The notes under the pieces: model-generated
What the model saw: the letters and a program-made list of their open reading frames with translations, nothing else
What the model was told of the DNA's origin: nothing
Database searches by the model: none
Position numbers and translations under genes: made by a program
Part shown: piece by piece, positions 44,089 to 52,483 of the stretch
Layout: each line of letters opens with the position of its first letter
Position numbering within the stretch: the stretch's first letter is position 1
Assembly (NCBI RefSeq): GCF_000337795.1
Contig: NZ_AOLP01000006.1
Location: 39,823-103,822 of the forward strand
Direction: 5' to 3'
DNA: 64,000 nt
From: Haloferax denitrificans ATCC 35960
GTDB lineage: Archaea; Halobacteriota; Halobacteria; Halobacteriales; Haloferacaceae

Positions 44089-44682
44089 ATGTCACGCACC
44101 TCAAATCGCGCCGACGGCGACATCGTCCGCGACTTCCTCTCGGTCGCGGACTTGCTGGAGGAGCCACAGCTAGCTCAGCTGTACGCGTATCTCGCCCAGG
44201 AGGGGGAGGCGACCGTCCAGGACGTGATGGAGGACCTCAACCTCGCCCAGGGGACGGCCTACAGCTACGTGAACCGGCTCGTCGACACCGGCGTCGTCGA
44301 AGTTACACAGGACGAGCAGCCCCGGCAGTACGCCGCCCGCGCAATCGACCTGACCGTGACGACGACTGCCGGCGACCGCGAGTACACGATCACGCCGGCG
44401 CTGATCGACGCCGTCGGCCGCCGCGAGACGGACGCCGACATCGACACCTACATCGACCGTCACGGGGTCGCTGGCCTCGCAACGGCGCTCACCTACGCGG
44501 TCGCCCGCGAACGCGGCGAGGTGACCCACCGGCTGATGGCGGAGGACCTCGACATCTCGCCGCTGGCCGCGGAGATGATTCTGCAAGCGCTCCGGCCCGT
44601 CGTCCACGAGCACTACGATATCGAGGGGGCTGGGGCAGGACTCGGTGAGTTGGACATCGGCGACGGCACTGACGACACGTGA
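44089..44682 (+). CDS. Winged-helix antitoxin-like regulator
   Basis: 197 residues. A winged helix at about 20-80 (LYAYLAQEGEATVQDVMEDL ... AYSYVNRLVDTGVVEV) with a C-terminal helical domain (GVAGLATALTYAVARERGEV). The next gene starts four bases before this one ends (GTG 44679) and encodes a PIN-type protein, now broken. This pairing is a common haloarchaeal toxin-antitoxin arrangement. A TATA-like CTTTACTG lies about 35 bases upstream. Confidence 0.75.
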   Translation: MSRTSNRADGDIVRDFLSVADLLEEPQLAQLYAYLAQEGEATVQDVMEDLNLAQGTAYSYVNRLVDTGVVEVTQDEQPRQYAARAIDLTVTTTAGDREYTITPALIDAVGRRETDADIDTYIDRHGVAGLATALTYAVARERGEVTHRLMAEDLDISPLAAEMILQALRPVVHEHYDIEGAGAGLGELDIGDGTDDT

Positions 44683-45186
44683 GCCGGCTCCACATCGCCG
44701 ACACCGGCCTGTTCGTCGCGATGGGCCAGCCCTCGAACAGCCGATACCAGGCTGTTCGGCGATTCGCCCGCCGAAACGACATCACCTTCGTCCTGCCCGA
44801 ACGGGTGTACGAGGAGCTGACCCTCGACGACCCCAACATCGAAGCCCCGCCTGTCAACGACGCAATCGACGAGGGGTGGGCGACGGTTGCGGCGCCGCTT
44901 GAGTTCTCCGAGCCGATCGTCTCGCGGGCCATGGACGGCGTCCAGCGGTACATCGCGAACGCAGACGACTGTCCTGCTGACAGAGGTTGAACGGGCGGAC
45001 CCCGCCCTCGCTGCGCTAACTGCCCAGCATCTCAGTGCGGGACCGCGACTGGCGTGTACATCTACACGACCGATATCGCGGCTGGGGAGGGCGCTGAAAC
45101 CGTACTCGGGAGAGGGGTACAGTGACTCGGTGACGTTCGTGAACGGCTCCCGATTCATCGAGGACTTGGTCGCCGTCAACAGCTAA
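44679..45186 (+). pseudogene. PIN-domain toxin gene with multiple frameshifts
   Basis: The start (MSRLHIADTGLFVAMGQPSN...ITFVLPERVYEELTLDD) is a good PIN domain. After DGVQRYIANADD the frame breaks at about 44985. VERADPALAALTAQ follows in a second frame, GVYIYTTDIAAGEGAETVLG in a third, and DSVTFVNGSRFIEDLVAVNS returns at the end. At least three indels mark it as dead, while its upstream partner is intact. Confidence 0.75.
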
Positions 45187-45188
45187 TG

Positions 45189-45489
45189 CTATTCGGGAGC
45201 AAGGTCACGGGCGTCGAGCTCGCCGGCGAGATACTCTCCACCCTCTCGTGTGATGTCGTAGACGCCGTTTCTGAGGCGGACGAGGTGTCCATAGGTAACG
45301 AGGGTCTTGCACCGAGCGTTGATGGCGAGAAAAGCGCACACGGTTGCTGTCCACCATTTCCTTCGGGGTGTCGGGGCCGTCGTCAGCAAGATGCTTCAGA
45401 ATGCGGTCATCGGCGCGAGACACCCAGTCGGCGTCAAAGCGCAGAATCGCTTCTGGTTGCGCCGACGCGATCCCGAACGCGCTATCCAA
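45189..45489 (-). pseudogene. Frameshifted winged-helix repressor gene
   Basis: The first frame gives ILRFDADWVSRADDRILKHL and DTPKEMVDSNRVRFSRHQ. The second continues INARCKTLVTYGHLVRLRNG then VYDITREGGEYLAGELDARD. Together they form a typical haloarchaeal winged-helix protein of the phage-repressor type, broken by one indel near 45325. The beginning is uncertain. Confidence 0.65.
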
Positions 45490-45562
45490 TGTGGAAACGT
45501 ATCGCTTCTGTGGGTGACTCCTAACGTTTTAAACGCTAGCCAGATTCATAGTAAGTGTACAG

Positions 45563-45823
45563 ATGCAATCCCCACCAACAGGCAGTTCAGGTGGATCAAG
45601 CGACCTCCTCGTTGAAATCGTCGAGACACTGGAGGCATGTGGACTCGATGACGACGCCTATCAACTCCACGAGTACGTCGACCCCGGTGCGCTCGAACAG
45701 TTGATCGCTTCCGTCGATGAGATCATCGCTGTTCAGTTTACTGTCGAGGGGATTCCGCTCGGTGTCTCACCGGACGGTGTTGACGTCATCATCGAGGACG
45801 AATCGCAGTCCGTCGGCGAATAA
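45563..45823 (+). CDS. HalOD1 output-domain protein
   Basis: 86 residues. DLLVEIVETLEACGLDDDAY, YVDPGALEQLI and VQFTVEGIPLGVSPDGVDVI fit the HalOD1 output domain (helix, DPxAL motif, two strands). It is found alone or in haloarchaeal signalling proteins. Precise function unknown. Confidence 0.75.
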   Translation: MQSPPTGSSGGSSDLLVEIVETLEACGLDDDAYQLHEYVDPGALEQLIASVDEIIAVQFTVEGIPLGVSPDGVDVIIEDESQSVGE

Positions 45824-46143
45824 CGACTTGCGGTTCCGAGACAGGGATCGTTCCTAAAAGCCCTCGGCCGCTCGACGCCCCACGACCACGTGAGACTGCG
45901 TCTCGCTTGTTCCCGTTCGCTTCGTCGCCGGCGCAGAGCGCCGGCTTCCAGCGGGACCGAAGGTCACGCACGGCTCACGAGGACGCCGCTGCGCGCCTCA
46001 CCCCTGCGGTGCCCTCCGGTTCCGCCTGAGGACTAGCGAGCGCTTCGCTCTCACGTCGCTTGCGGACCCCAGCGAGCATTTCGTTCGTGAAACCGTGTCG
46101 CAGTAACCGTTGCCCAGCCCGTTCAAACGGTGTTCCCCTACCG
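45824..46143. repeat. GC-rich non-coding repeat, copy 1
   Basis: From about 45857 the sequence AAAGCCCTCGGCCGCTC is followed by GACCACGTGAGACTGCG-TCTCGCTTG and CCGTTCGCT. The same words in the same order recur from 47195. Dense CG palindromes (GCCGGCGCAGAGCGCCGGC) and no credible gene. It lies upstream of the RHH-PIN module and the other copy lies downstream. Confidence 0.6.
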
Positions 46144-46203
46144 ATGTGCAAGTTCTGCACATCCGACGAAACCGTTATGGGTCCATGTGCAGAATTTGCA
46201 CAT
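46144..46203. promoter_or_regulatory. Paired palindromic operators of the RHH-PIN module
   Basis: Two 19-bp sites, ATGTGCA-N5-TGCACAT, at 46144-46162 and 46185-46203, centred 41 bp apart (four helical turns), so bound dimers would lie on one face. A TATA-like GTTATGG lies between them (about 46173-46179). The second site ends three bases before the start codon. Autoregulation by the ribbon-helix-helix protein is the natural reading. Confidence 0.75.
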
Positions 46204-46206
46204 AGA

Positions 46207-46575
46207 ATGAGCGCGAGTGACAAACCCCGACGGGTCCACTTCCAATCCCCGGAGTACCTCGTTGAGCGTCTCGACGCGATTGCGGCACTCTTCGACAAGG
46301 ACCGGACAGACCTCCTCGTCGAAGCGATCCGCGAGTACATCGAAGACACTGCCGACAGCGAAACGTTCCAAGAACTTGTGGCAACGAAGTACTACGACGA
46401 CCAGCTTGAGTTCGAGACGGTCAAGCAGTTGGTCGGCGCTGAAACCGCCCAACGGCTCCGCCTGCTCAAGGCAGACCTCGAGGGCGAGCCATTCGATCTC
46501 GTTGCGCCCACTGACGTCGACATCTACGGCGACGACGCGACGACGGTCGAGACTGGTGACGGCGACGAGCGATGA
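46207..46575 (+). CDS. Ribbon-helix-helix antitoxin
   Basis: 122 residues. RRVHFQSPEYLVERLDAIAA then DRTDLLVEAIREYIED is a ribbon-helix-helix DNA-binding domain, and the remainder (SETFQELVATKYYDDQLEFE, QRLRLLKADL) would neutralise the toxin. ATG 46207 sits right behind the second operator. An upstream in-frame ATG (46144) lies inside the operators and is not used. The end overlaps the PIN gene by four bases. Confidence 0.85.
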   Translation: MSASDKPRRVHFQSPEYLVERLDAIAALFDKDRTDLLVEAIREYIEDTADSETFQELVATKYYDDQLEFETVKQLVGAETAQRLRLLKADLEGEPFDLVAPTDVDIYGDDATTVETGDGDER

Positions 46576-47144
46576 GCAGGCTGCGACTGCGGACAGTCGT
46601 CGCCGACACGAGTGCGCTGGTCAGTCTCGCCGTCCCACGAGCCGACGCAGCCTACAACACCGACACGGCTCCGGATCCCCTCCAGTATCTGCTCACCTCG
46701 TGTGATGTGTTCGTGCCGCCAGAAGTCGTTGCAGAGCTCCGTGACATCACGCAGTATCAGGACATCCACGCCGCGGCTGCCAACAACGTCCTCGCCGCTC
46801 GCACCCACTACACAGTCGAGGATCCGTACGAACGCGACGATACGCCGGATGCCCGGCCAACGTTCGGCCTCGACGACGGCGAAACCGACGGCATCGTTCT
46901 CGCGAACGCGCTCGACGTCGACGGGTTTCTCACTGACGAGTTCGGTGGGACGAACTTCCCACTGATTCACGCCGTGCTGCAGGGCCCGCGGATCGTCCCG
47001 ACGCCGCGGCTCCTCGTAGATTACGCTCGAAACGGGCATATGAGCCACGAGGAAGCTGGAACGCTGATCACGACGATCAGCCCGCATCGGAGCTGGGAGA
47101 ACAGCCCCTACGTCACGCAATTGCTCCAACGCCTTGACGTGTAG
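46572..47144 (+). CDS. PIN-domain toxin
   Basis: 190 residues, a VapC-type PIN fold. TVVADTSALVSLAVP supplies the first aspartate, PPEVVAELRDI the conserved Glu, and DDGETDGIVLANAL plus DGFLTDEFGG the later acidic ligands. All four expected acidic positions appear present. It is probably an endoribonuclease held by the RHH protein encoded just before it (ATGA overlap). Confidence 0.85.
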   Translation: MSRLRLRTVVADTSALVSLAVPRADAAYNTDTAPDPLQYLLTSCDVFVPPEVVAELRDITQYQDIHAAAANNVLAARTHYTVEDPYERDDTPDARPTFGLDDGETDGIVLANALDVDGFLTDEFGGTNFPLIHAVLQGPRIVPTPRLLVDYARNGHMSHEEAGTLITTISPHRSWENSPYVTQLLQRLDV

Positions 47145-48104
47145 CCGGTCTCCAAGTGGGGACACCGAACACCCAGCGCCGGCGACGACTCCTGAAAGCC
47201 CTCGGCCGTTCACGGGCGGCGTCGCCGCCCGTTAGCTCGGGAGAGCTTTGCTCTCCCGCTGCTCGGCATCCTGCGACCACGCGAGACTGCGCCTCGCTTG
47301 CACCCGTTCGCTCCTGAAGACTCACTTCGCTCGTCTTCCGGCTCCCGCTCGCTACACTCGCGGGAACTCCGCTCACGGGAACCCCGCTGCACTCCTCGTG
47401 CCTGCGGTACTTGCGGGGCCGGGGGACGTTCACGGCGCGAAGCGCCGTGTGCTCGGGAGACGCAGTCTCCCGGTGACCGAAGCGACCTCGCCCTTTCTAA
47501 GTCCACCAGGAGTCCGGCCGTGTTACTGAGCGTCGAGAGTGGTTGAACGGTGGTTCTCTACGGTCCGCCCCGCTCGCCGCTGCCGCCCTCCGCGTCGCTC
47601 GCGACCGACCATTCCGGGCTGTCGCGGTCTCGTTCCTCCGTCACTCGACCACGTTCCGGGCTAAAGTGAATCTGGTCTCGACGCCAGCATTAAGCGCGTT
47701 TTCGGTTGCGCCCCTCGCGGGCTTTCGCGTTCCAGCGCTTTGGGCCGTTCCGCGCGGCGAGCCACCCCCGACTCGCCGTGCTCACGACCGTCGCCCTGGA
47801 CACGGACCCGCAGTCCGGGCCGGACACGAGAAACGGCTTAAAGCTGGCCGCTCGCTCCGGGCGGCTTTCCGAGTCGCTCGCTTCGCTCGCGCCTCGTACC
47901 TCACCTCGCTGCGCTCGGTGAGACGGCGCGCGGTGCTGGTTGGGTGGCCTCCCTATGGCGCGCTCTCGCTCGCGCCCCAGGGGGCGCTCGCGAAGGCGCG
48001 AGCGAGAGCGCGCAGATGGTTCTGTCGGTCGGTGTCGTCGGAAATCCGCGATGTAAGGGCATCGCGGTGTCAGGCGCGTGAGCGCCTTCAGGAGCTGAAC
48101 TCCA
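47145..48104. repeat. GC-rich non-coding region with repeat copy 2
   Basis: About 960 bases. From 47195, AAAGCCCTCGGCCGTTC and then GACCACGCGAGACTGCG-CCTCGCTTG mirror the copy at 45857. It is full of CG-rich inverted repeats (GCTCGCTTCGCTCGC). Long open frames on both strands are composition artefacts of such DNA. Short hairpins GGCGCG-TGA-GCGCC-like and GGAG-CTGAA-CTCC (48091-48103) precede the next gene. Confidence 0.55.
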
Positions 48105-49004
48105 ATGTCGAGTAAGAACGTCTTTGGTAATGAGGTTTCGGTCGATGAACAGGCATTCGAAAAAGCGGACGAAGCGGCGGTCGACGAAGACGGCTTCGAG
48201 GTCGTCGATGAGACGCCGGCGTTCCAGGCGACGGTGCAGATGGAGGTGCAGGCAAAGTTCGATGCGAACCACCCGGACGGGATGGTCGACACCAGCGACG
48301 AGCGGATTTACGGTGCGACCCTCGAACAGAAAGAGCGCATTCGGGCGCGGGAAGCTGAACTGGAGCGCATCAGTGCCCAGGCAGAGCTGGGGACGAAAGA
48401 CGGTCGGGCAAAGCGGACGCGAGACATCGCAGCGAAGCGGAGCGCTGAGCGGCGTGCTGAGTTCCAGAAGCGGGCGGCGAGCGTGAATCCGATGGCTGAC
48501 CCTGAGCGAGATGATCCTCGTGCAGAATTCATGCAGGAGCAGTTGGCGGCGGTGAACAGGCAGTCGATGCGGCTGGCAAAGAAACTGGATGGCTGGTCGC
48601 GAGCGGCGATTGGTCGGCGGCTGGGTGAAGCCGTGGTCGGTGGAAAAGACCTGATGAGCGCGGTCGTCGGGGTGTTCGAGGAGTTGCAGACTGTGCCGGG
48701 GCAGGTGGTTCCCATCGGAAAGCTCGAGGACGTCAATCGCAAAGAGGTGAGCATCGAGGGTCGTGTGACGCAATTGTGGGATCCCTCCCATCCGAGCATC
48801 GCTCAGGTCGGACTCATCACGGACGACAGTGGCCAAACGCGGGTGACAATCTGGGAAAAGTCGGATGCACCGTTGATCGAGGAAGGCGAGCAGGTTCGCA
48901 TTCACGGGGCGGCACGGAACTGGTACGAGGGACGCGTCTCACTGGCCGTCACTGGGTGGTCGACCCTGCATTTCCCTGAGCGCGGTCGGTGGTGGGAAGA
49001 ATAG
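48105..49004 (+). CDS. OB-fold single-stranded-DNA-binding protein (RPA-like)
   Basis: 299 residues. An acidic N-terminus and a basic helical middle (about 85-180, rich in Arg/Lys/Glu) precede an OB fold at about 205-290: KEVSIEGRVTQLWDPSHPSI, VGLITDDSGQTRVTIWEKSD, EGEQVRIHGAARNWYEGRVS. This strand pattern is that of archaeal RPA/SOSS-B type domains. It is likely a plasmid ssDNA-binding protein. A T-run terminator follows the stop. Confidence 0.8.
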   Translation: MSSKNVFGNEVSVDEQAFEKADEAAVDEDGFEVVDETPAFQATVQMEVQAKFDANHPDGMVDTSDERIYGATLEQKERIRAREAELERISAQAELGTKDGRAKRTRDIAAKRSAERRAEFQKRAASVNPMADPERDDPRAEFMQEQLAAVNRQSMRLAKKLDGWSRAAIGRRLGEAVVGGKDLMSAVVGVFEELQTVPGQVVPIGKLEDVNRKEVSIEGRVTQLWDPSHPSIAQVGLITDDSGQTRVTIWEKSDAPLIEEGEQVRIHGAARNWYEGRVSLAVTGWSTLHFPERGRWWEE

Positions 49005-49022
49005 CCAGCTGACGCTGCCCTC

Positions 49023-49028
49023 TTTTTT
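49023..49028 (+). terminator. Poly-T transcription terminator
   Basis: Six Ts begin 18 bases after the stop of the OB-fold gene, suitable for archaeal termination. Confidence 0.45.
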
Positions 49029-49173
49029 GCTGTGTGCCGGACCAACCCAGACCCCACCGCTCCGTGCTCGCTTCGCTGCGCGCGCAGCCACGACCTTCGT
49101 AACCAGCCAATCACGTCAGAACTCGTCCATGCTTCGACAGTCAAGGAGATGAGTTCGGAGGGATTGTTGTGGT

Positions 49174-49497
49174 TCAGTCCGTGTTTTGGTATAGCCGGAG
49201 GCCGCTGACAGCGCACCCGAGGAAGGCAATTCCTTCCCAGACTAGAACCTCGATTAGGCCAGTGGTGACAGCTCGCCGCACAGAGGTGATTCCCCAGAGA
49301 GCGGTAGTTCGGCGTAGACTTATCGCTCCCACTGTTTTGATGGCTTCTACCGGTGAGACACCGAGGAGTGCTGATCCGGCGAGGGCGAGTACTACGAGAA
49401 GAGCTAATTGCTGGCGGCCGAACTGGAAGAAGTTACCGACGGCACTACTGAGATAGGTGTTGATGACGTATCGAATTGTCCCGAGGACACCCACCAT
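49174..49497 (-). CDS. Small membrane protein of the HEPN/methyltransferase island
   Basis: 107 residues with two or three membrane spans (LALLVVLALAGSALLGV; ALWGITSVRRAV with GLIEVLVWEGIAFLGCAV). The family is not recognised. It is the last gene of the minus-strand group, 57 bases after the metalloprotease gene, and probably acts at the membrane with it. Confidence 0.55.
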   Translation of the reverse strand: MVGVLGTIRYVINTYLSSAVGNFFQFGRQQLALLVVLALAGSALLGVSPVEAIKTVGAISLRRTTALWGITSVRRAVTTGLIEVLVWEGIAFLGCAVSGLRLYQNTD

Positions 49498-49554
49498 TCC
49501 TTACCTGTTCCCTTTCAGACGGAGTCGGATAAATTCTCTCACGGGTGTAGGGTT

Positions 49555-50193
49555 CTATTGGCCGCCGATCCCTCGCTTACGTGCGATCCAGAGAATCAGT
49601 GGTTCGGGCGGGTACTGGATTCGGAGGCGGATATTGTGAAGGAGTCCAGCATCGGATTCTTCCTTGACCTCGTCGAGTACGGATCGATACTGTGATCGTC
49701 CGATCTTGGAGATAGCAAAGAGTTCGGCCAGTGTCTCATCGATCCAGCAAACGGCTACGAACGGAAGTATGGCGGCGATAGTGATTCCGAGCCCTATGAT
49801 CAGGTAGGCAGGCAGCATAACCGTGGAGGGTGCGAACTGGAAAGCTACAACGAGTGTGCGTGGTAAGGCCATTATCCCGGCGAGGAAGAGCAGGCCGAAC
49901 GTTAGGTAGAACGTCCAGAATAGGGCCCTCCCAATGAATCCCATCTGGTCGTGGCCAACCTCATGGAGGAAAACGTAGTCGACGACATCTTCTGAGAAGT
50001 CTTCTTTGGCTTGCTCGTTCATCAGGAGGGTGCCGAGCGGAGAGTAGTCTCCCATCCGTTTACTCTCGTCGTGGAACCAGTACACGGTCCGTGAGATCCC
50101 GCTGGCAGAGTATTCTCCGGTGTCGGTAACTCCTCCTAGGTTCTTTGCGTAGAGTTGAGTCAGCCCGGACTGTATTTTCCCGAACACGGCCAC
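49555..50193 (-). CDS. Membrane metalloprotease with HEXXH motif (M48-like)
   Basis: About 212 residues. DYVFLHEVGHDQM carries the zinc-binding HEXXH about 80 residues in. It is followed by two long membrane spans (ALFWTFYLTFGLLFLAGIM; VMLPAYLIIGLGITIAAILP) and WIDETLAELFAISKI, whose Glu could be the third ligand as in M48/HtpX peptidases. The active site would face the cytoplasm. GTG 50193 is chosen because a TATA-like ATATATATT (minus strand, about 50211-50220) would lie inside or too near a gene started at the upstream TTG 50211. Partner genes are in the same orientation. Confidence 0.65.
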   Translation of the reverse strand: MAVFGKIQSGLTQLYAKNLGGVTDTGEYSASGISRTVYWFHDESKRMGDYSPLGTLLMNEQAKEDFSEDVVDYVFLHEVGHDQMGFIGRALFWTFYLTFGLLFLAGIMALPRTLVVAFQFAPSTVMLPAYLIIGLGITIAAILPFVAVCWIDETLAELFAISKIGRSQYRSVLDEVKEESDAGLLHNIRLRIQYPPEPLILWIARKRGIGGQ

Positions 50194-50277
50194 GTAGCAC
50201 CGTCTTGGCAAATATATATGTGAAGCTTGTATTTAAGCGAACTGACGGTGATAGTCACCGGATTCCTGAACCTTTGG

Positions 50278-52140
50278 TTACGGGAGCGGACCACCGTTGA
50301 CGTAGAGATATTTACATGGATGGCCGAATTTCGCTACGAAGGGGGTAGGTCTGAGCTGGTAACCGATCCGGAGGATGTCTACTATTGGCATGACGGCGTT
50401 GATGTGGTGGTCCTGTCCTATTCGAAGGTGACCGTGCGCTGTCCGGTTTCTCATGTTGCCGTCGGCGGTTTCTCCGGTTTTCTCGTTGTACGCGTACTCG
50501 ATGTATTCCTGAAATTCTTCTCCTGCGTGGGTGTCGATCTGGGAGATGAGTGGTGTGAGTGTTCTTGTGCCGGTGCCGCCGTCCATTTGCCGGACGACGT
50601 CGTCTCCGAGATCGTTCAGGAGTTCGTAGAGGGTTGATTCGAGTCGGGGGATGCTGATGTGGATGGAGGCGGCATATTCTTTGTCGAAAAGGTGGTTGAC
50701 GGCATCCGTAAGGTACCAAATGGTGTGGTTTGAAAGCCCGGAGACCATGTTCAGTAGACGGAAGAAGTCCCGTTCTCGAAGCCATCCTTCTTCGATCAGT
50801 CTAATGACCGCTCCGGAGATCACTACATGGGATTGGAGTAGGTCTTGAGCGTAGTCCTGAGTGATGTCGTCGTTAGGACCGACCTGAGTGAGGTGGCCTG
50901 ACAGCTGCGGGTGAAGGTTGTCTACGTGATCGATTAGCGAGAAGTGCTCCGGGTCCTGTTCTCCAAACGGTGGGAGCAGCTCGAACTCGTTTACAAGCCA
51001 GTAGAGTGCCTTCGTAGGGTTGTCGTGGACTGCGATATTTTTGAAGATATCCTGAAGAGTTTCTGACTGTGCTTTCAGCGTTCCTGGGGCTGCTTTCTGG
51101 ATTTTCTTCCCGGAGTTCTTCAGCTCTCGTCCGCCTTCCCGGATCGAGTCCTGCATCTCGTTCTTCCACTCCACCTTTTCATCGTCGTCCAGCGTTTCAG
51201 ATACGATCGGGTCACGAAGAGCCTCGTCGATTATATTGCCTTTCAGCAAGGCGTCTCGCTCGCCTTGTGTTTCGACGTATCGCCAGTATTCTTCCGTGTA
51301 TCTCCGTTTGAGGCCGGCGTCGTCGATATCGAGTGCTCTTCCGATCTCGATGGCTTTTCCCAGGAAATCGCGGCAGGCGTTCTGGTCGGTGACATTCTCC
51401 CCCAGTTCGTGGTCTTCCTGTCTATACCGGTTCGCACGGACGATACAAATCACAAAGAGCCGTTGGAGTAGACCTCGGTCGAAGGATTTGTCAGGGTCCG
51501 TGTGTTCAAGTACGAGGTCTATCGTTTCCTCGAATCCGGTTCTCGTGCCTTTCTCCTCTTCGTAGTATCTGTCGTCTAAGAAGTCGACAGCGGTGGAGAG
51601 TTCAGACGAGTTGTCGTGAGATAGTTTGGCCTGGAGATCGACCAGTTCCTGAAGAGATCTGACGATGATCGAATCGTGCTCCTCTCTTAGTCCCTGCTGA
51701 AGCGATTTGCTGAGGAGGTGTTTCGCGGCTCGTGCGTGGTCGTAAGATCCATTGTTGATCTTCCACTGGCGCAGGGCTTCGATTGCTGCTATCAGAGGGT
51801 GGAAATGGGTTATCGGCCCTAATTTTTCTGGGATCTTCTCGTTCGCTGTCTCTGGGCTGTCGTCGATAAACCGGATAAAGATCTCTAAGTCGGAGGTGAA
51901 GCTAAAGGCTTCTCTGGGTTCTTTTTCAGCCTTCTCCCAATGTTCCTGTATCGTCTCTATAGAAGGCACGTAGACGTACATCAGCGCTTGATTCTCATTA
52001 TATCTTCCGTAGGTGTTTAACACCTGACTCCGGATTCTTAATCCCTGAAACAATAAAGTGACATATGTCTTGAGTAGCAGACTGCTTGCTGTAAATGGTG
52101 TCTCGTGTTGAGGGAGGTCTTCTACGCCCGGTATAGGCAC
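50278..52140 (-). CDS. DUF4209-like protein with C-terminal RN-x3-HG motif
   Basis: 620 residues, all helical. The C-terminus RNRTAHGHL (about 564-572), followed by a long helix (INAVMPIVDILRIGYQL), matches the conserved end of DUF4209 proteins. It also has the R-x4-H spacing of HEPN ribonucleases. The N-terminal 450 residues are unlabelled. The start is a GTG, with an in-frame stop 27 bases upstream. It lies in the same direction as the methyltransferase-HEPN gene upstream and the protease downstream. RNase activity is a hypothesis from the motif. Confidence 0.6.
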   Translation of the reverse strand: MPIPGVEDLPQHETPFTASSLLLKTYVTLLFQGLRIRSQVLNTYGRYNENQALMYVYVPSIETIQEHWEKAEKEPREAFSFTSDLEIFIRFIDDSPETANEKIPEKLGPITHFHPLIAAIEALRQWKINNGSYDHARAAKHLLSKSLQQGLREEHDSIIVRSLQELVDLQAKLSHDNSSELSTAVDFLDDRYYEEEKGTRTGFEETIDLVLEHTDPDKSFDRGLLQRLFVICIVRANRYRQEDHELGENVTDQNACRDFLGKAIEIGRALDIDDAGLKRRYTEEYWRYVETQGERDALLKGNIIDEALRDPIVSETLDDDEKVEWKNEMQDSIREGGRELKNSGKKIQKAAPGTLKAQSETLQDIFKNIAVHDNPTKALYWLVNEFELLPPFGEQDPEHFSLIDHVDNLHPQLSGHLTQVGPNDDITQDYAQDLLQSHVVISGAVIRLIEEGWLRERDFFRLLNMVSGLSNHTIWYLTDAVNHLFDKEYAASIHISIPRLESTLYELLNDLGDDVVRQMDGGTGTRTLTPLISQIDTHAGEEFQEYIEYAYNEKTGETADGNMRNRTAHGHLRIGQDHHINAVMPIVDILRIGYQLRPTPFVAKFGHPCKYLYVNGGPLP

Positions 52141-52223
52141 TTCACTCCCGCGTAGAGTCTATTGTCCCCTCAATGGGTGAGGGGCTCGCTGTACTGGCGA
52201 GTTCCCTGAACACGGTGAGAACG

Positions 52224-52481
52224 ATGGCAACCAGAGACATCTACGAAACTGGCTTCGACGAATTCAAAAGACGGAACGGCAACCTCATCGCCAAATTCGA
52301 CGACTCACTCCGCGTCTACAGCAGCGTCAGAAAATACGCCCGCACACTACCCAGCGAAGCACGCGCAACACAAGACGGCAACCACATCCAAATCAAAGCC
52401 GACGAAACACTCCAAAACGGGTTCCCCTTCAACATCAACCAAAACAAGGGTCTCCTGTCACGGATAGCTCAGCTCGGATGA
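52224..52481 (+). CDS. Small basic hypothetical protein
   Basis: 85 residues from ATG 52224 (MATRDIYETGFDEFKRRNGN ...), more basic and Asn/Lys-rich than its neighbours. It is read against the island and ends two bases from the stop of the methyltransferase gene. It has no motif. It may be a small regulator or immunity protein of the island, or a chance frame. Confidence 0.4.
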   Translation: MATRDIYETGFDEFKRRNGNLIAKFDDSLRVYSSVRKYARTLPSEARATQDGNHIQIKADETLQNGFPFNINQNKGLLSRIAQLG

Positions 52482-52483
52482 TA

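Noticed and set aside
47543..48115. 190-codon frame rich in Arg, Ala and Ser
   Set aside because: It lies in GC-rich repeat DNA, has no domain and shows composition of CG palindromes rather than a haloarchaeal protein.
47901..48905. 334-codon minus-strand frame
   Set aside because: Antisense to the OB-fold gene and rich in His/Arg/Pro, unlike an acidic haloarchaeal protein.
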